Assembly (NCBI RefSeq): GCF_006335115.1
Contig: NZ_VDMJ01000038.1
Location: forward strand, 6,313-66,818
Direction of reading: 5' to 3'
Length of the DNA: 60,506 bases
Origin: Streptomyces sp. NP160
Lineage (GTDB): Bacteria; Actinomycetota; Actinomycetes; Actinomycetales; Quadrisphaeraceae
Below the pieces are notes generated by a model, which ran no database searches, was not told the DNA's origin, and worked only from the letters and a program-made list of their open reading frames with translations. This document shows positions 25,036 to 40,450 of the stretch, piece by piece. The translations under genes and the position numbers were made by a program. Numbering within the stretch: position 1 is the stretch's first letter; each line of letters opens with the position of its first letter.

Positions 25036-26148
25036 GTGAGCACCGTCGAGGACGAGCGCGCAGCGCTGGACCAGCTGCTCGCACCGCGCCAGGACGCACC
25101 CGCAGCCCCGCGACGCCGGCGCAGGCCCCGGCTGGTTCTCGTGCTGGCCGCCGTCGTGGTGGTGGCGCTCGCAGCCTCGGCCACGGCGCTGTGGAGCTCG
25201 GTGCCCGCTGTCGGTCACCTCGGCGACCCGTTCTCCGCCATCCCCGCCGCCGAGCGGCCCGCCGTGGACGCCGCGGCCGGGCAGGCGCAGAACATCCTGC
25301 TGATCGGATCGGACAGCCGCGCCAACGGCGACGGCTCCGAGGTGACCGACCCGTCCGGTGCGGAGAGCGGCCAGGAGGCCGACTGGACGCGCGGCGGCCA
25401 GCGCAGCGACGTGCTCGCCGTGCTCCACCTGTCCGCCGACGGGCGCAGCGCGGCGATGGTCTCCATCCCCCGCGACTCCTGGGTGGCCGTCCCCGGCTAC
25501 GGCACCACCAAGGTCAACGCCGCCTTCGCCTACGGCGGTGCGTCGCTGGCGGTCCAGACCGTCGAGCAGCTCACCGGGGTGCGCATCGACCACGTGGTGG
25601 CGATCGACTTCTCCGGCTTCGCCCGCGTCACCGACGCGCTCGGCGGCGTGCGCATCTGCGTGCCGAAGACGGTCAGCGACCAGATCGGCACCGTCGAGGC
25701 CGGCTGCCAGGTGATGGACGGCGCGCAGGCCCTCGACTACGTCCGCCAGCGCAAGACCCTGCCCGGCGGCGACTTCGACCGGCAGCGCCGCCAGCAGAAC
25801 TGGATGCGCTCGGTGATCGCCGGCGCCACCGACCGCGAGCTGCTGGGCGACCCCGTCAAGCTCACCGCCGTGGTGCGCGAGCTGGCCGCCTCGGTGCGCA
25901 CCGACGACGGGCTGGGCGAACCGCAGCTGCTGTCCCTGGCCCTGGAGCACCGCGACCTGCGCGCTGACGACGTGGCCTTCCTGCAGGCACCGCTCGCCAG
26001 CCCCGCCACGGGGATGGAGGGGTCGCAGTCGGTGGTCTACCTCGACGCCGGCGCCGGGGCGGAGCTGTGGCAGGCGGTCAAGCGCGACGACGTCGCCTCC
26101 TGGGTGGCCGCCCACCCTGACGCCGAGCTCGCCGACACCGTCAGGTAG
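25036..26148 (+). CDS. LytR-CpsA-Psr (LCP) family glycopolymer ligase
   Basis: A 370-residue membrane-anchored LCP enzyme, predicted to transfer undecaprenyl-linked glycopolymers to peptidoglycan or another acceptor. One transmembrane segment lies at about residues 35-55, with the rest extracytoplasmic. The family residues are present: LLIGSDSRANGDG, QRSDVLAVLHLS, MVSIPRDSWVAVPGYG, TKVNAAFAYGG, and the Arg/Asp-rich LDYVRQRKTLPGGDFDRQRR. The GTG start has AGGGGG 6 nt upstream. Its position between the two halves of the rhamnose pathway fits attachment of a rhamnose-containing polymer. The acceptor cannot be inferred. Confidence 0.93.
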   Translation: MSTVEDERAALDQLLAPRQDAPAAPRRRRRPRLVLVLAAVVVVALAASATALWSSVPAVGHLGDPFSAIPAAERPAVDAAAGQAQNILLIGSDSRANGDGSEVTDPSGAESGQEADWTRGGQRSDVLAVLHLSADGRSAAMVSIPRDSWVAVPGYGTTKVNAAFAYGGASLAVQTVEQLTGVRIDHVVAIDFSGFARVTDALGGVRICVPKTVSDQIGTVEAGCQVMDGAQALDYVRQRKTLPGGDFDRQRRQQNWMRSVIAGATDRELLGDPVKLTAVVRELAASVRTDDGLGEPQLLSLALEHRDLRADDVAFLQAPLASPATGMEGSQSVVYLDAGAGAELWQAVKRDDVASWVAAHPDAELADTVR

Positions 26149-26164
26149 CCGGCGCGAGCGCCGG
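26149..26164. terminator. Hairpin between convergent LCP and rfbB genes
   Basis: CCGGCGCGAGCGCCGG directly after the LCP stop forms a 6-bp (up to 7-bp) GC stem. The 38-nt gap separates convergent genes, so it could terminate both directions. There is no U-tract. Confidence 0.55.
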
Positions 26165-26186
26165 GTCCGCAGGGGCCACCGGCTGC

Positions 26187-29504
<3,318 letters not shown>

Positions 29505-29508
<4 letters not shown>

Positions 29509-30461
29509 CCTCGCCCACCGACCGGTCAGGTCCGCCGGACCGGACCGAGCGCCCCGAGCTCACCGAGCTCGCCGAGCTGCGGGAGCGCTCGCGGGAGGTG
29601 GCGCGCCGGGTGTCCCAGGACGTCGGCCGGCAGGTCGGGACGGCGGCGCGCCGGCAGGGGTGGCGCGCGCGGAAGTCGGCCTGGCTCCTGCTGCCGGTGG
29701 CCGGGCTCCCGTGGGTGGGCTTCGGGTACATCAGCTGGAAGGCGCGCCGTCCGCAGTGGGCGGGTGCCGCCGCGCTGCACCTGGGCGTCTCGGCCGGCGC
29801 GGTCACCGCGCTGAGCGCCGGCGAGCTGTGGACCACCGTGCTGGGCGTGCTCGTCGCCGGCGGTGGCTGGGGCGCGGGCGTGGTGCACGGGCTCACGGCC
29901 AACCCCCGCTGGCTGCGGACCAGCGCCCAGCTGGCACCGAACCCGTCGGCCCCGTGGCTGCCGCCGCTGACCGGGGCGTCGTCGTCCTCGGCGCTGTCGG
30001 CGGCCAGCGGACCGCAGCCGAGCGACCCCGCCGAGCGGGCGGCGCTGCACCAGCTCCGGCTGGAGGAGCTCGTGGCCGTGGCCGCGCGCGCCGGCACCGC
30101 CCTGCCGCCGGCGGTGCTGCCGCTGGTGCGCGAGGTGCACGACGCCGCCCTGCCGCTGCTGGCGCGCGCCGCCGGTCGCGGTCGCCCGGTCCCGGCCCTG
30201 GACCTGTACGAGGTGGAGGCCGTGGTGGGCGAGCACCTGCCCGCGGCCCTCGGGCAGTACCTCGCGCTGCCGCCCGGCTACGCGCCCGACACCGTCGCCG
30301 GCGGGCCGACGCCCACCGAGGCGCTGCTGGCCCAGCTCCGCTCGATGGTGGGCCTGCTCGCCGAGGTCACCGAGCGCGTGCACGAGCACGACGCCCGCGA
30401 GCTGCGCGTCCAGGCGGCGTTCCTCGGTGAGAAGGTGCGGCGCTCGGAGCTGGACCTGTGA
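29505..30461 (+). CDS. TelA-associated membrane protein A (XpaC-like arrangement)
   Basis: A 318-residue protein of unknown function. A basic coiled N-terminus (1-60) precedes two or three hydrophobic segments at about 65-130. The C-terminal cytoplasmic helical domain ends LLAEVTERVHEHDARELRVQ... LDL. The ending and layout are shared with the next gene (both finish with a charged helix and Leu-Asp-Leu). It overlaps telA by 4 nt. In other bacteria TelA genes often neighbour XpaC-type membrane proteins, and this fits that pattern. I could not verify XpaC homology by search. Confidence 0.75.
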
Positions 30462-30474
30462 GCGGGGGAGCGCG

Positions 30475-31350
30475 GTGAGCCGGGAGGACAAGGACGACGA
30501 GAAGGCCGCCGAGGCCGAGGCGCGCGAGATCGAGCGCTACGGCATCGACGAGCGGACGCTCACGCCGATCGGGCTGACCACCCCGAGCGGGAGGTTCGTG
30601 CCGGAGGTGGTCGTCAACGTCGTGCGCTTCACCTGGCTGGGCGCGTGGATCGCGCTGTTCGCCTGGGGGCTGACCGGGCCGGCGCTCGTGGTGATGTTCG
30701 CGTGGATCGCCGCGAACGGCGCCTACGAGAAGCACCGCAAGCAGCTGCGGCGCGAGCGCCGGCGGCAGATCCAGGCGCACATCACCGCGCGTGGCGGCCT
30801 GCCGGCGGGCGGGGGCACCGACGCGGTGGGCCCCGCCGGCGTGCCGGCCGCGCTGGCGAGCGCTCCCCCGGCACCGGGGGCCGCGCCGTCGGCGGCTGCG
30901 GAGCAGCCGGTCGCCGTGCCGCCGTCGCTGTCCGCGAGCCCCGCCGAGCGGGCGCTGACCCGCACGCTGCGCCGCGTCGAGGCCTCCGAGCGCTTCGAGC
31001 GGCGCGACGCGGTGCTCGTGGGCGAGCTGGCCGACGTGCTGTTCCCGCTGCTGGCCAAGGTGTCCGAACCGGGCTCGGACCCGCGGGTGCGGCACGACGT
31101 GGAGACGATCGCCACCGAGCACCTGCCGGCCAGCGTCGACGCGTTCCTCGCCCTGCCCGCCGAGCACGTCCGCACCAGCAGGAACTCCTCCGGGCGCACG
31201 CCCCTGGAGGAGCTGCGCACCCAGCTCGACCTGCTGCTCACCGGCTGCGAGCAGCTGCAGGAGGCGGTGCTGCGCTCCGACGTGGCGCGCCAGCAGGAGC
31301 AGTCGCGCTTCCTCGAGCAGAAGTTCCGCCCCAGCGGCCTGGACCTCTGA
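30475..31350 (+). CDS. TelA-associated membrane protein B (paralogue of A)
   Basis: A 291-residue protein. The charged N-terminus (1-45) is followed by two hydrophobic segments around 48-85 (FTWLGAWIALFAWG, LVVMFAWIAANGAY). A basic juxtamembrane helix and an Ala/Pro-rich linker come next. The C-terminal helical domain (about 160-291) resembles protein A, with a LLAKVS... region, LALPAEHV against LALPPGYA, and a terminal LEQKFRPSGLDL. GTG at 30,475 has GGGGGAG 4 nt upstream, 13 nt after the previous stop. The function is unknown; it probably works with TelA at the membrane. Confidence 0.75.
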   Translation: MSREDKDDEKAAEAEAREIERYGIDERTLTPIGLTTPSGRFVPEVVVNVVRFTWLGAWIALFAWGLTGPALVVMFAWIAANGAYEKHRKQLRRERRRQIQAHITARGGLPAGGGTDAVGPAGVPAALASAPPAPGAAPSAAAEQPVAVPPSLSASPAERALTRTLRRVEASERFERRDAVLVGELADVLFPLLAKVSEPGSDPRVRHDVETIATEHLPASVDAFLALPAEHVRTSRNSSGRTPLEELRTQLDLLLTGCEQLQEAVLRSDVARQQEQSRFLEQKFRPSGLDL

Positions 31351-31375
31351 CCCGGCGCGGAGCAGCCGGCGCAGG

Positions 31376-33229
<1,854 letters not shown>

Positions 33230-33271
33230 ACCCCCCATCCTCCCCGACCTGGGAGGAGCCTCAGCGCACGG

Positions 33272-34261
33272 TCAGCGGACGGTGGGGTGGGAGCCCGTCG
33301 AGGGGTGGAACGGGGACGGCGCCACCGCGTCGACCTGGCGGGCGCCGTGCACCGGCCCCGTCACACGGCGCACGTCGGAGGCCAGCCCGGACGCCGTCAG
33401 CGCCACCGCCAGCTCCAGGGCCGCGGACCGGTCGGGGACCAGCAGCGCCACCGTCGGCCCGGAGCCGGAGACCAGGGACCCGAGCACGTCGTGGTCGCGT
33501 CCGAGGTCGAGCACGCGGCGCAGCGCGGGCCGCAGCGAGCAGGCGGCGTCCTGCAGGTCGTTGACCAGAGCTGCCCCCAGCGCGTCGGCCTCACCGCTGC
33601 GCAGCGCCTGCGCCAGACCGGCCGGCACCTCCGGGTCGAGCGCGGGCGCCTGCTCGCCGGCGTCGGCCAGCAGCCTGTCCCGCTCGCGGTACACCGCCGG
33701 CGTCGACAGGCCCTCGTCGGCGATGGCCAGCACCCAGTGGAACTCCCCGCGCGCCAGCACGGGGGTCAGCTGGTCGCCGCGGCCCACGCCCAGCGCCGTG
33801 CCGCCCATGAGGGCGAACGGGACGTCGGCGCCGAGCTCGGCGCCCATGCGCTCCAGCTCGTCGCGGCCGGCGCCGGTGCCCCAGAGCAGGTCGCACGCCA
33901 GCAGGGCGGCCGCGGCGTCGGCGGAGCCGCCGGCCATGCCTCCCGCCACGGGGGCGCTCTTGCGGATGGACAGGGCCACGTCGGCGGGCACGCCGGCGCG
34001 CTCGGCCAGCAGGTGCGCGGCGCGCACCGCCAGGTTGGTCCCGTCCAGCGGGGTGGAGGCGGCGCCCGTGCCCCGCACGGACACGGTGACGCCCGTGACC
34101 CCGTCGCGCGGGAGGGAGGCGCTGACCTCCTCGAAGACCGAGACGGCCTGGTAGACGCTGACCACGTCGTGGTACCCGTCGTCCTCGAGGGCTCCGACCC
34201 GCAGTGCCAGGTTGATCTTGGCGGGGGCTCGGACGACCACCCGCTCCCCCGGTGCCGTCAC
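33272..34261 (-). CDS. ispE: 4-diphosphocytidyl-2-C-methyl-D-erythritol kinase
   Basis: A 329-residue GHMP kinase of the MEP isoprenoid pathway, phosphorylating CDP-ME. The N-terminal VRAPAKINLALRVGALEDDGYHD is diagnostic. The ATP-binding motif is PVAGGMAGGSADAAAALLA, and the third GHMP motif is SGSGPTVALLV. The GTG at 34,261 has AGGG about 8 nt upstream; longer in-frame starts overlap the sugar-transferase gene. In many actinobacteria ispE directly follows rsmA, but here a sugar transferase lies between them. Isoprenoids supply undecaprenyl phosphate, a link to EPS synthesis. Confidence 0.95.
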   Translation of the reverse strand: MTAPGERVVVRAPAKINLALRVGALEDDGYHDVVSVYQAVSVFEEVSASLPRDGVTGVTVSVRGTGAASTPLDGTNLAVRAAHLLAERAGVPADVALSIRKSAPVAGGMAGGSADAAAALLACDLLWGTGAGRDELERMGAELGADVPFALMGGTALGVGRGDQLTPVLARGEFHWVLAIADEGLSTPAVYRERDRLLADAGEQAPALDPEVPAGLAQALRSGEADALGAALVNDLQDAACSLRPALRRVLDLGRDHDVLGSLVSGSGPTVALLVPDRSAALELAVALTASGLASDVRRVTGPVHGARQVDAVAPSPFHPSTGSHPTVR

Positions 34262-34311
34262 CTCGCGCACCCTACGGGACGGCGCACGGGGCCCAGGACC
34301 CCCACCGCGGG

Positions 34312-35805
34312 TCAGTAGGCGCCGCGGCTCCGCACGACGGCCCCGAAGGTCTTCCAGAGGATCATGAAGTCGAACCCGAAGGACCAGTTCTCCACGTACC
34401 GCAGGTCCAGACGGACCGACTCGTCCCAGTCCAGGTCGGACCGGCCGTTGATCTGCCACAGCCCCGTCAGGCCCGGCTTGACCAGCAGCTTGCGCCGCGC
34501 GTCGTCGCCGTAGACGGCCACCTCCCGCGCCAGCGGCGGACGCGGACCCACCAGCGACATCTGGCCGAGCAGCACGTTGAACAGCTGCGGCAGCTCGTCC
34601 AGCGACAGCCGCCGCAGCACCCGACCCACGCGCGTCACCCGCGGGTCCTGCCTCATCTTGAACAGCACCGCGTTCCCCTCGCTGGAGGCGGCCAGGTCGC
34701 GCAGGCGCGCCTCGGCGTCCACCACCATGCTGCGGAACTTCAGCATCCCGAACGTGCGGCCCTCCAGGCCCACCCGCTCCTGGCGGAAGAACACCGGGCC
34801 GCGGCTGTCCAGCTTGACGGCCAGCGCGATGGCCAGGATCACCGGCGCGAGGAACAGGATCCCGCAGGCCGAGGCGACCCGGTCGAAGGTGCCCTTGGCA
34901 AAGCGGCGGAAGCCCGTGAGCTCAGGGCGCTCCAGGTGCAGCAGCGGCAGCCCGCACACCGGCCGGATCGCCACCCGCGGCCCCACCACCTCGGTGACGG
35001 CCGGGGCCACGTAGAGGTCGGCGTGGGTCTCCTCCAGCGCCCAGCCCAGCCGGCGCAGGAAGACGCCGTCAGTCTCGGGCGTGGGCAGCACCGCCACCGC
35101 GTCCACGTCTGCGGTGGTGCTCACCTCGATCACGTCGTCGAGGGTCCCCAGGACCGGGACGCCGAGGGCTGCGAGCGCTCGCTCCTCCGGCCCCGGTCGC
35201 CCCGTGCGGGTGGGGGGCAGGCACACACCGACCACGCGCATGCCGTGGTAGCTGGCGCGGCTGATCTGGCGGACCATCGCTAGGGTCCCCTGGCGGTGCC
35301 CCACCACCAGGAGTGACTGCATGTGCAGGCCGCGGTCGCGCTGGGCGTGCAGCCACTTGCGCATGGCGTAGCGCAGGAGGAGCAGCGCCACCATCCCCAG
35401 CGGCAGCGCGAAGAGCACGTAGCCGCGCGCGATCTCCAGCTGGAAGGCCCACGACGCGGTGCCGACGAGCGCCAGGGTGAACACGCTCGCCTGGAGGACC
35501 CTGTCGTACTCCTCGTTGCCCAGGCCCATGAAGCGCGTCTCGTAGGCGCGGAAGACGAAGAGCGCGGCGAACCAGGCGGCGGGGACGACCCCGAGGAGGA
35601 GCAGCGCCTGGACCGGGTGCTCGTGGGCGTTGCCGAACCGCAGCAGGTAGGCGAGGAAGGTCGAGACGGTGATGGCGCCCACGTCGGCGAGGACCACGCG
35701 ACGGCGGTAGGCAGGCGCCCAGTGCGTGCGGGGGGGCGCGACGCGCGCGATGCGACCGGGGAAGGAGTAGGCGTCGGTCGGGACCGCGCGCACCTGTACC
35801 GTCAT
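34312..35805 (-). CDS. Second initiating sugar transferase (WbaP/CpsE type)
   Basis: A 497-residue polyisoprenyl-phosphate hexose-1-phosphate transferase paralogous to 20,090-21,652. Membrane segments lie at about 30-180, a central nucleotide-binding-like domain runs to about 300, then the catalytic domain with KLDSRGPVFFRQERVG, FGMLKFRSM and KPGLTGLWQINGR, ending VVRSRGAY. The catalytic halves of the two genes are close to identical in protein and very similar in DNA; the N-terminal halves have diverged. The ATG at 35,805 has GGGGGAG 4 nt upstream. It separates rsmA from ispE, a position not expected for an EPS gene. It could serve the operon at 45,751-59,897, which lacks one. Confidence 0.93.
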   Translation of the reverse strand: MTVQVRAVPTDAYSFPGRIARVAPPRTHWAPAYRRRVVLADVGAITVSTFLAYLLRFGNAHEHPVQALLLLGVVPAAWFAALFVFRAYETRFMGLGNEEYDRVLQASVFTLALVGTASWAFQLEIARGYVLFALPLGMVALLLLRYAMRKWLHAQRDRGLHMQSLLVVGHRQGTLAMVRQISRASYHGMRVVGVCLPPTRTGRPGPEERALAALGVPVLGTLDDVIEVSTTADVDAVAVLPTPETDGVFLRRLGWALEETHADLYVAPAVTEVVGPRVAIRPVCGLPLLHLERPELTGFRRFAKGTFDRVASACGILFLAPVILAIALAVKLDSRGPVFFRQERVGLEGRTFGMLKFRSMVVDAEARLRDLAASSEGNAVLFKMRQDPRVTRVGRVLRRLSLDELPQLFNVLLGQMSLVGPRPPLAREVAVYGDDARRKLLVKPGLTGLWQINGRSDLDWDESVRLDLRYVENWSFGFDFMILWKTFGAVVRSRGAY

Positions 35806-35930
35806 GCGACTCCCCCAGTGGTGGCTGCACCCACGAGGGGCCTGACGACGGCCGCCTGCGGACGCACCCTCGACGAACCTGGGGCAACTCTGGCAGATCG
35901 CTGCTCGCCGAAGAACCACTTCACGCAACG

Positions 35931-36848
35931 TTAACGCTCAGCGATGTACCCACCTCGGGGGGACGAGCTCGGAGCGGACCCTGCCGAGGCGGCCTCCGCG
36001 ACCCGCGCGAAGGCGCCCACGTCGAGGCGCTCCCCGCGCAGCGTCGGGTCGACCCCGGCTGCGCGCAGCACCTCCTCGGCGCGGGCCGACGAGCCCGCCC
36101 AGCCTGCCAGCGCAGCGCGCAGCGTCTTGCGACGCTGCCCAAAGGCGGCGTCGACCACGGCGAACACCTCCTCGCGGGAGGCGGCGGTGCTCGGCGGGTC
36201 GCGGCGCACGAGGCGGACCAAGGCGCTGTCGACGTTGGGCACCGGCCAGAACACCTGCCGCCCCACGGCACCGGCCATCGAGGCCTCGGCGTACCAGGCG
36301 GCCTTGACGCTCGGGACGCCGTAGGCCTTCGAGCCGGGCCCGGCGGCGAGCCGCTCGGCCACCTCGGTCTGCACCATGACCAGCACCTGCTCGAGCTGCG
36401 GCATCCGCGCGAGCAGCGTGAGGATCACCGGGACGGCCACGTTGTACGGCAGGTTGGCCACGAGCTTGGTCGGGGCCCCGGCAGCGGCACCGGCGTCGCC
36501 GGCGAGCGAAGGCAGCTCGGTGACCTCGAGGGCGTCGGCGCGGAGGACCTGCAGGTGGGCGGCCAGCCCGCCGTCGGGGTCGGCGGCGAGGTCCGGACGG
36601 CGGGCTGCCACGGTGGCCGGGAGCTCGGCGGCGAGCCTCTCGTCGATCTCGACGACGACGACGCGCGCGCCCGCCGCGAGCAGCGCCAGCGTGAGCGACC
36701 CCAGCCCGGGGCCGACCTCCAGCACGACGTCGCCCGGCTGAACGCCGGCCTTGGCGGCGATCCGGCGGACGGTGCCGGCGTCGTGGACGAAGTTCTGGCC
36801 GAGCTGCTTGGTCGGGCGCACGCCGAGACGGCCCGCCAGGGCCCGCAC
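35931..36848 (-). CDS. rsmA: 16S rRNA (adenine(1518)-N(6)/adenine(1519)-N(6))-dimethyltransferase
   Basis: A 305-residue SAM-dependent KsgA/RsmA enzyme that dimethylates two adjacent adenosines in 16S rRNA helix 45. Motifs are [28 protein letters not shown] (SAM site) and [15 protein letters not shown] (the catalytic NLPY). The C-terminus has [12 protein letters not shown]. The nearest ordinary start is GTG at 36,848. Homologous-looking residues ([13 protein letters not shown]) extend upstream of it, with only CTG codons before rpfB ends. A CTG start near 36,893 or 36,899 is therefore possible. It is cotranscribed with rpfB, as in other actinobacteria. Confidence 0.93.
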   Translation of the reverse strand: MRALAGRLGVRPTKQLGQNFVHDAGTVRRIAAKAGVQPGDVVLEVGPGLGSLTLALLAAGARVVVVEIDERLAAELPATVAARRPDLAADPDGGLAAHLQVLRADALEVTELPSLAGDAGAAAGAPTKLVANLPYNVAVPVILTLLARMPQLEQVLVMVQTEVAERLAAGPGSKAYGVPSVKAAWYAEASMAGAVGRQVFWPVPNVDSALVRLVRRDPPSTAASREEVFAVVDAAFGQRRKTLRAALAGWAGSSARAEEVLRAAGVDPTLRGERLDVGAFARVAEAASAGSAPSSSPRGGYIAER

Positions 36849-36898
36849 GTCAGCGGGCCCCAGCAGGCCGTCGTCAGCTGGTGAGGTGCTCAGAGCGG

Positions 36899-39231
<2,333 letters not shown>

Positions 39232-39251
39232 CCTGCCCCACCTGCACCGGG

Positions 39252-40166
39252 TTACCACCGCAGGCCCGCCGCCCGGAGCTCGCCGCCGACCCAGCGCACG
39301 ACGTCGCGCGGCTGCCTCATCACCTCGCGGGAGGAGACCACCACCTGGGTCCAGCCGTGGTCCTTCGTGGTGCGGTTGCGGCGGATGTCGCTCTCGTGCT
39401 GGGTGTCAGCGGCGTGGTGGGGACCATCCACCTCGACAGCCACACGCACCGACTCCCACTGGAGGTCGGGCCAGATCCCGGCCCTGCCCTCCCTGGGGAT
39501 GGGCGCCGCGTAGTGGCTCGCCTCCGGGACGCCAGCCTGGAGCAGCAGGAGCCGCAGCCGCGTCTCGACCGGCGGGCACACCTCGCAGCGCACCAGCCCG
39601 AGCAGCCTCGTCGCGCGCGCCTGCTGCTCCACGGGCAGCCGCTCCACCGCGGCGACCATCGGAGCCTTGTCACCCTCCAGCCGCCGCAGCACCGCATCGC
39701 CGAGGGCGATCCCGCTCTCGTCGTCCAGGTCGGCGCACCGCACCGCCCACAGGTCCTCCGGCGACAGGACGAGCACCCCCTTCACCCGCCACAGCACGGT
39801 CTCGGGGTGCAGCCGCTCGTCGAGCACGCGGATCCTGGCACCACTCGGGGGCTGCACCTCGCCCCGGACGGCGACGACGGGTTCGGCGGCCATCGGGTCC
39901 GGCGCACCGAACGGCGTCGGCAACCCGAACGCCACCACCGCGCAGGTCCCAGCTCCCGCGGTGCCGGGAGGAGACGCCAGCAGGGCGCACTCCAGGCGCA
40001 GCAGCGAAGTCCACTCCCGCGAGCTGCTCACGCGGACGCCGCGGTGTGGCGCGCGGAGGTCGGCGGCCCGGAGCCTGCGTGGGCTCACACCAGCCTCCAA
40101 CGCCTCCGCGACGGTGAACGGCCGGCGCCTGAGGGCCGGCGGGAGGGGTGCGGGGGGACGGGCCAC
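39252..40166 (-). CDS. DUF559-like protein with N-terminal AbiEi-type domain
   Basis: A 304-residue protein. The N-terminus (RRRPFTVAEALEAGVSPRRLRAADL) resembles AbiEi-like winged-helix domains found with DUF559 proteins. The C-terminal about 100 residues have the Vsr/DUF559 nuclease-like pattern, with VRVAVEVDGPHHAADTQHE, then DIRRNRTTKDHGWTQVVVSS. The EVDG and the downstream residues could form a PD-(D/E)XK-type site, but activity is unproven. Such genes are common single accessory genes in actinobacteria. It lies between metG and tatD, which are usually adjacent. The GTG start has a weak Shine-Dalgarno. Confidence 0.78.
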   Translation of the reverse strand: MARPPAPLPPALRRRPFTVAEALEAGVSPRRLRAADLRAPHRGVRVSSSREWTSLLRLECALLASPPGTAGAGTCAVVAFGLPTPFGAPDPMAAEPVVAVRGEVQPPSGARIRVLDERLHPETVLWRVKGVLVLSPEDLWAVRCADLDDESGIALGDAVLRRLEGDKAPMVAAVERLPVEQQARATRLLGLVRCEVCPPVETRLRLLLLQAGVPEASHYAAPIPREGRAGIWPDLQWESVRVAVEVDGPHHAADTQHESDIRRNRTTKDHGWTQVVVSSREVMRQPRDVVRWVGGELRAAGLRW

Positions 40167-40310
40167 TCATCAAGGGTGGAGCAGATCGCGATCACGCCGC
40201 TGGCGCTATCCACAGGCAGTCACTCAAGGCCTTCTCCAGGCTGCAGAGGGTCATCGCAGATCCGTCTCCGCCTTCGCCCCTCGCCCAGGGTGCGGAAGTC
40301 CGCCCGGAAC

Positions 40311-40377
40311 GTCGGAACCTCGCCGGATGTGTCGGAACCAACTCCGAGTTCCGACACCTCCAGCGAGGTTCCGACAC
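40311..40377. repeat. Nested inverted repeats built on GTCGGAACC
   Basis: Outer arms GTCGGAACCTCGC (40311-40323) and GCGAGGTTCCGAC (40363-40375) match perfectly over 13 bp. Inner arms GTGTCGGAAC (40329-40338) and GTTCCGACAC (40348-40357) match over 10 bp with a 9-nt loop. A partial further copy (CGGAAC) is at 40305-40310. The element sits in the 284-nt gap between metG and the DUF559 gene and could form a long cruciform or hairpin. It may be a terminator for metG or a mobile repeat. The rest of 40167-40450 shows nothing else recognisable. Confidence 0.8.
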
Positions 40378-40450
40378 GTGAGGAGGAGTTTCGACCTGTT
40401 CGGCGGGCCGTCGTGGGCTGCGAGTGCGCCCGAGCAGACGGGAGCCGGGG

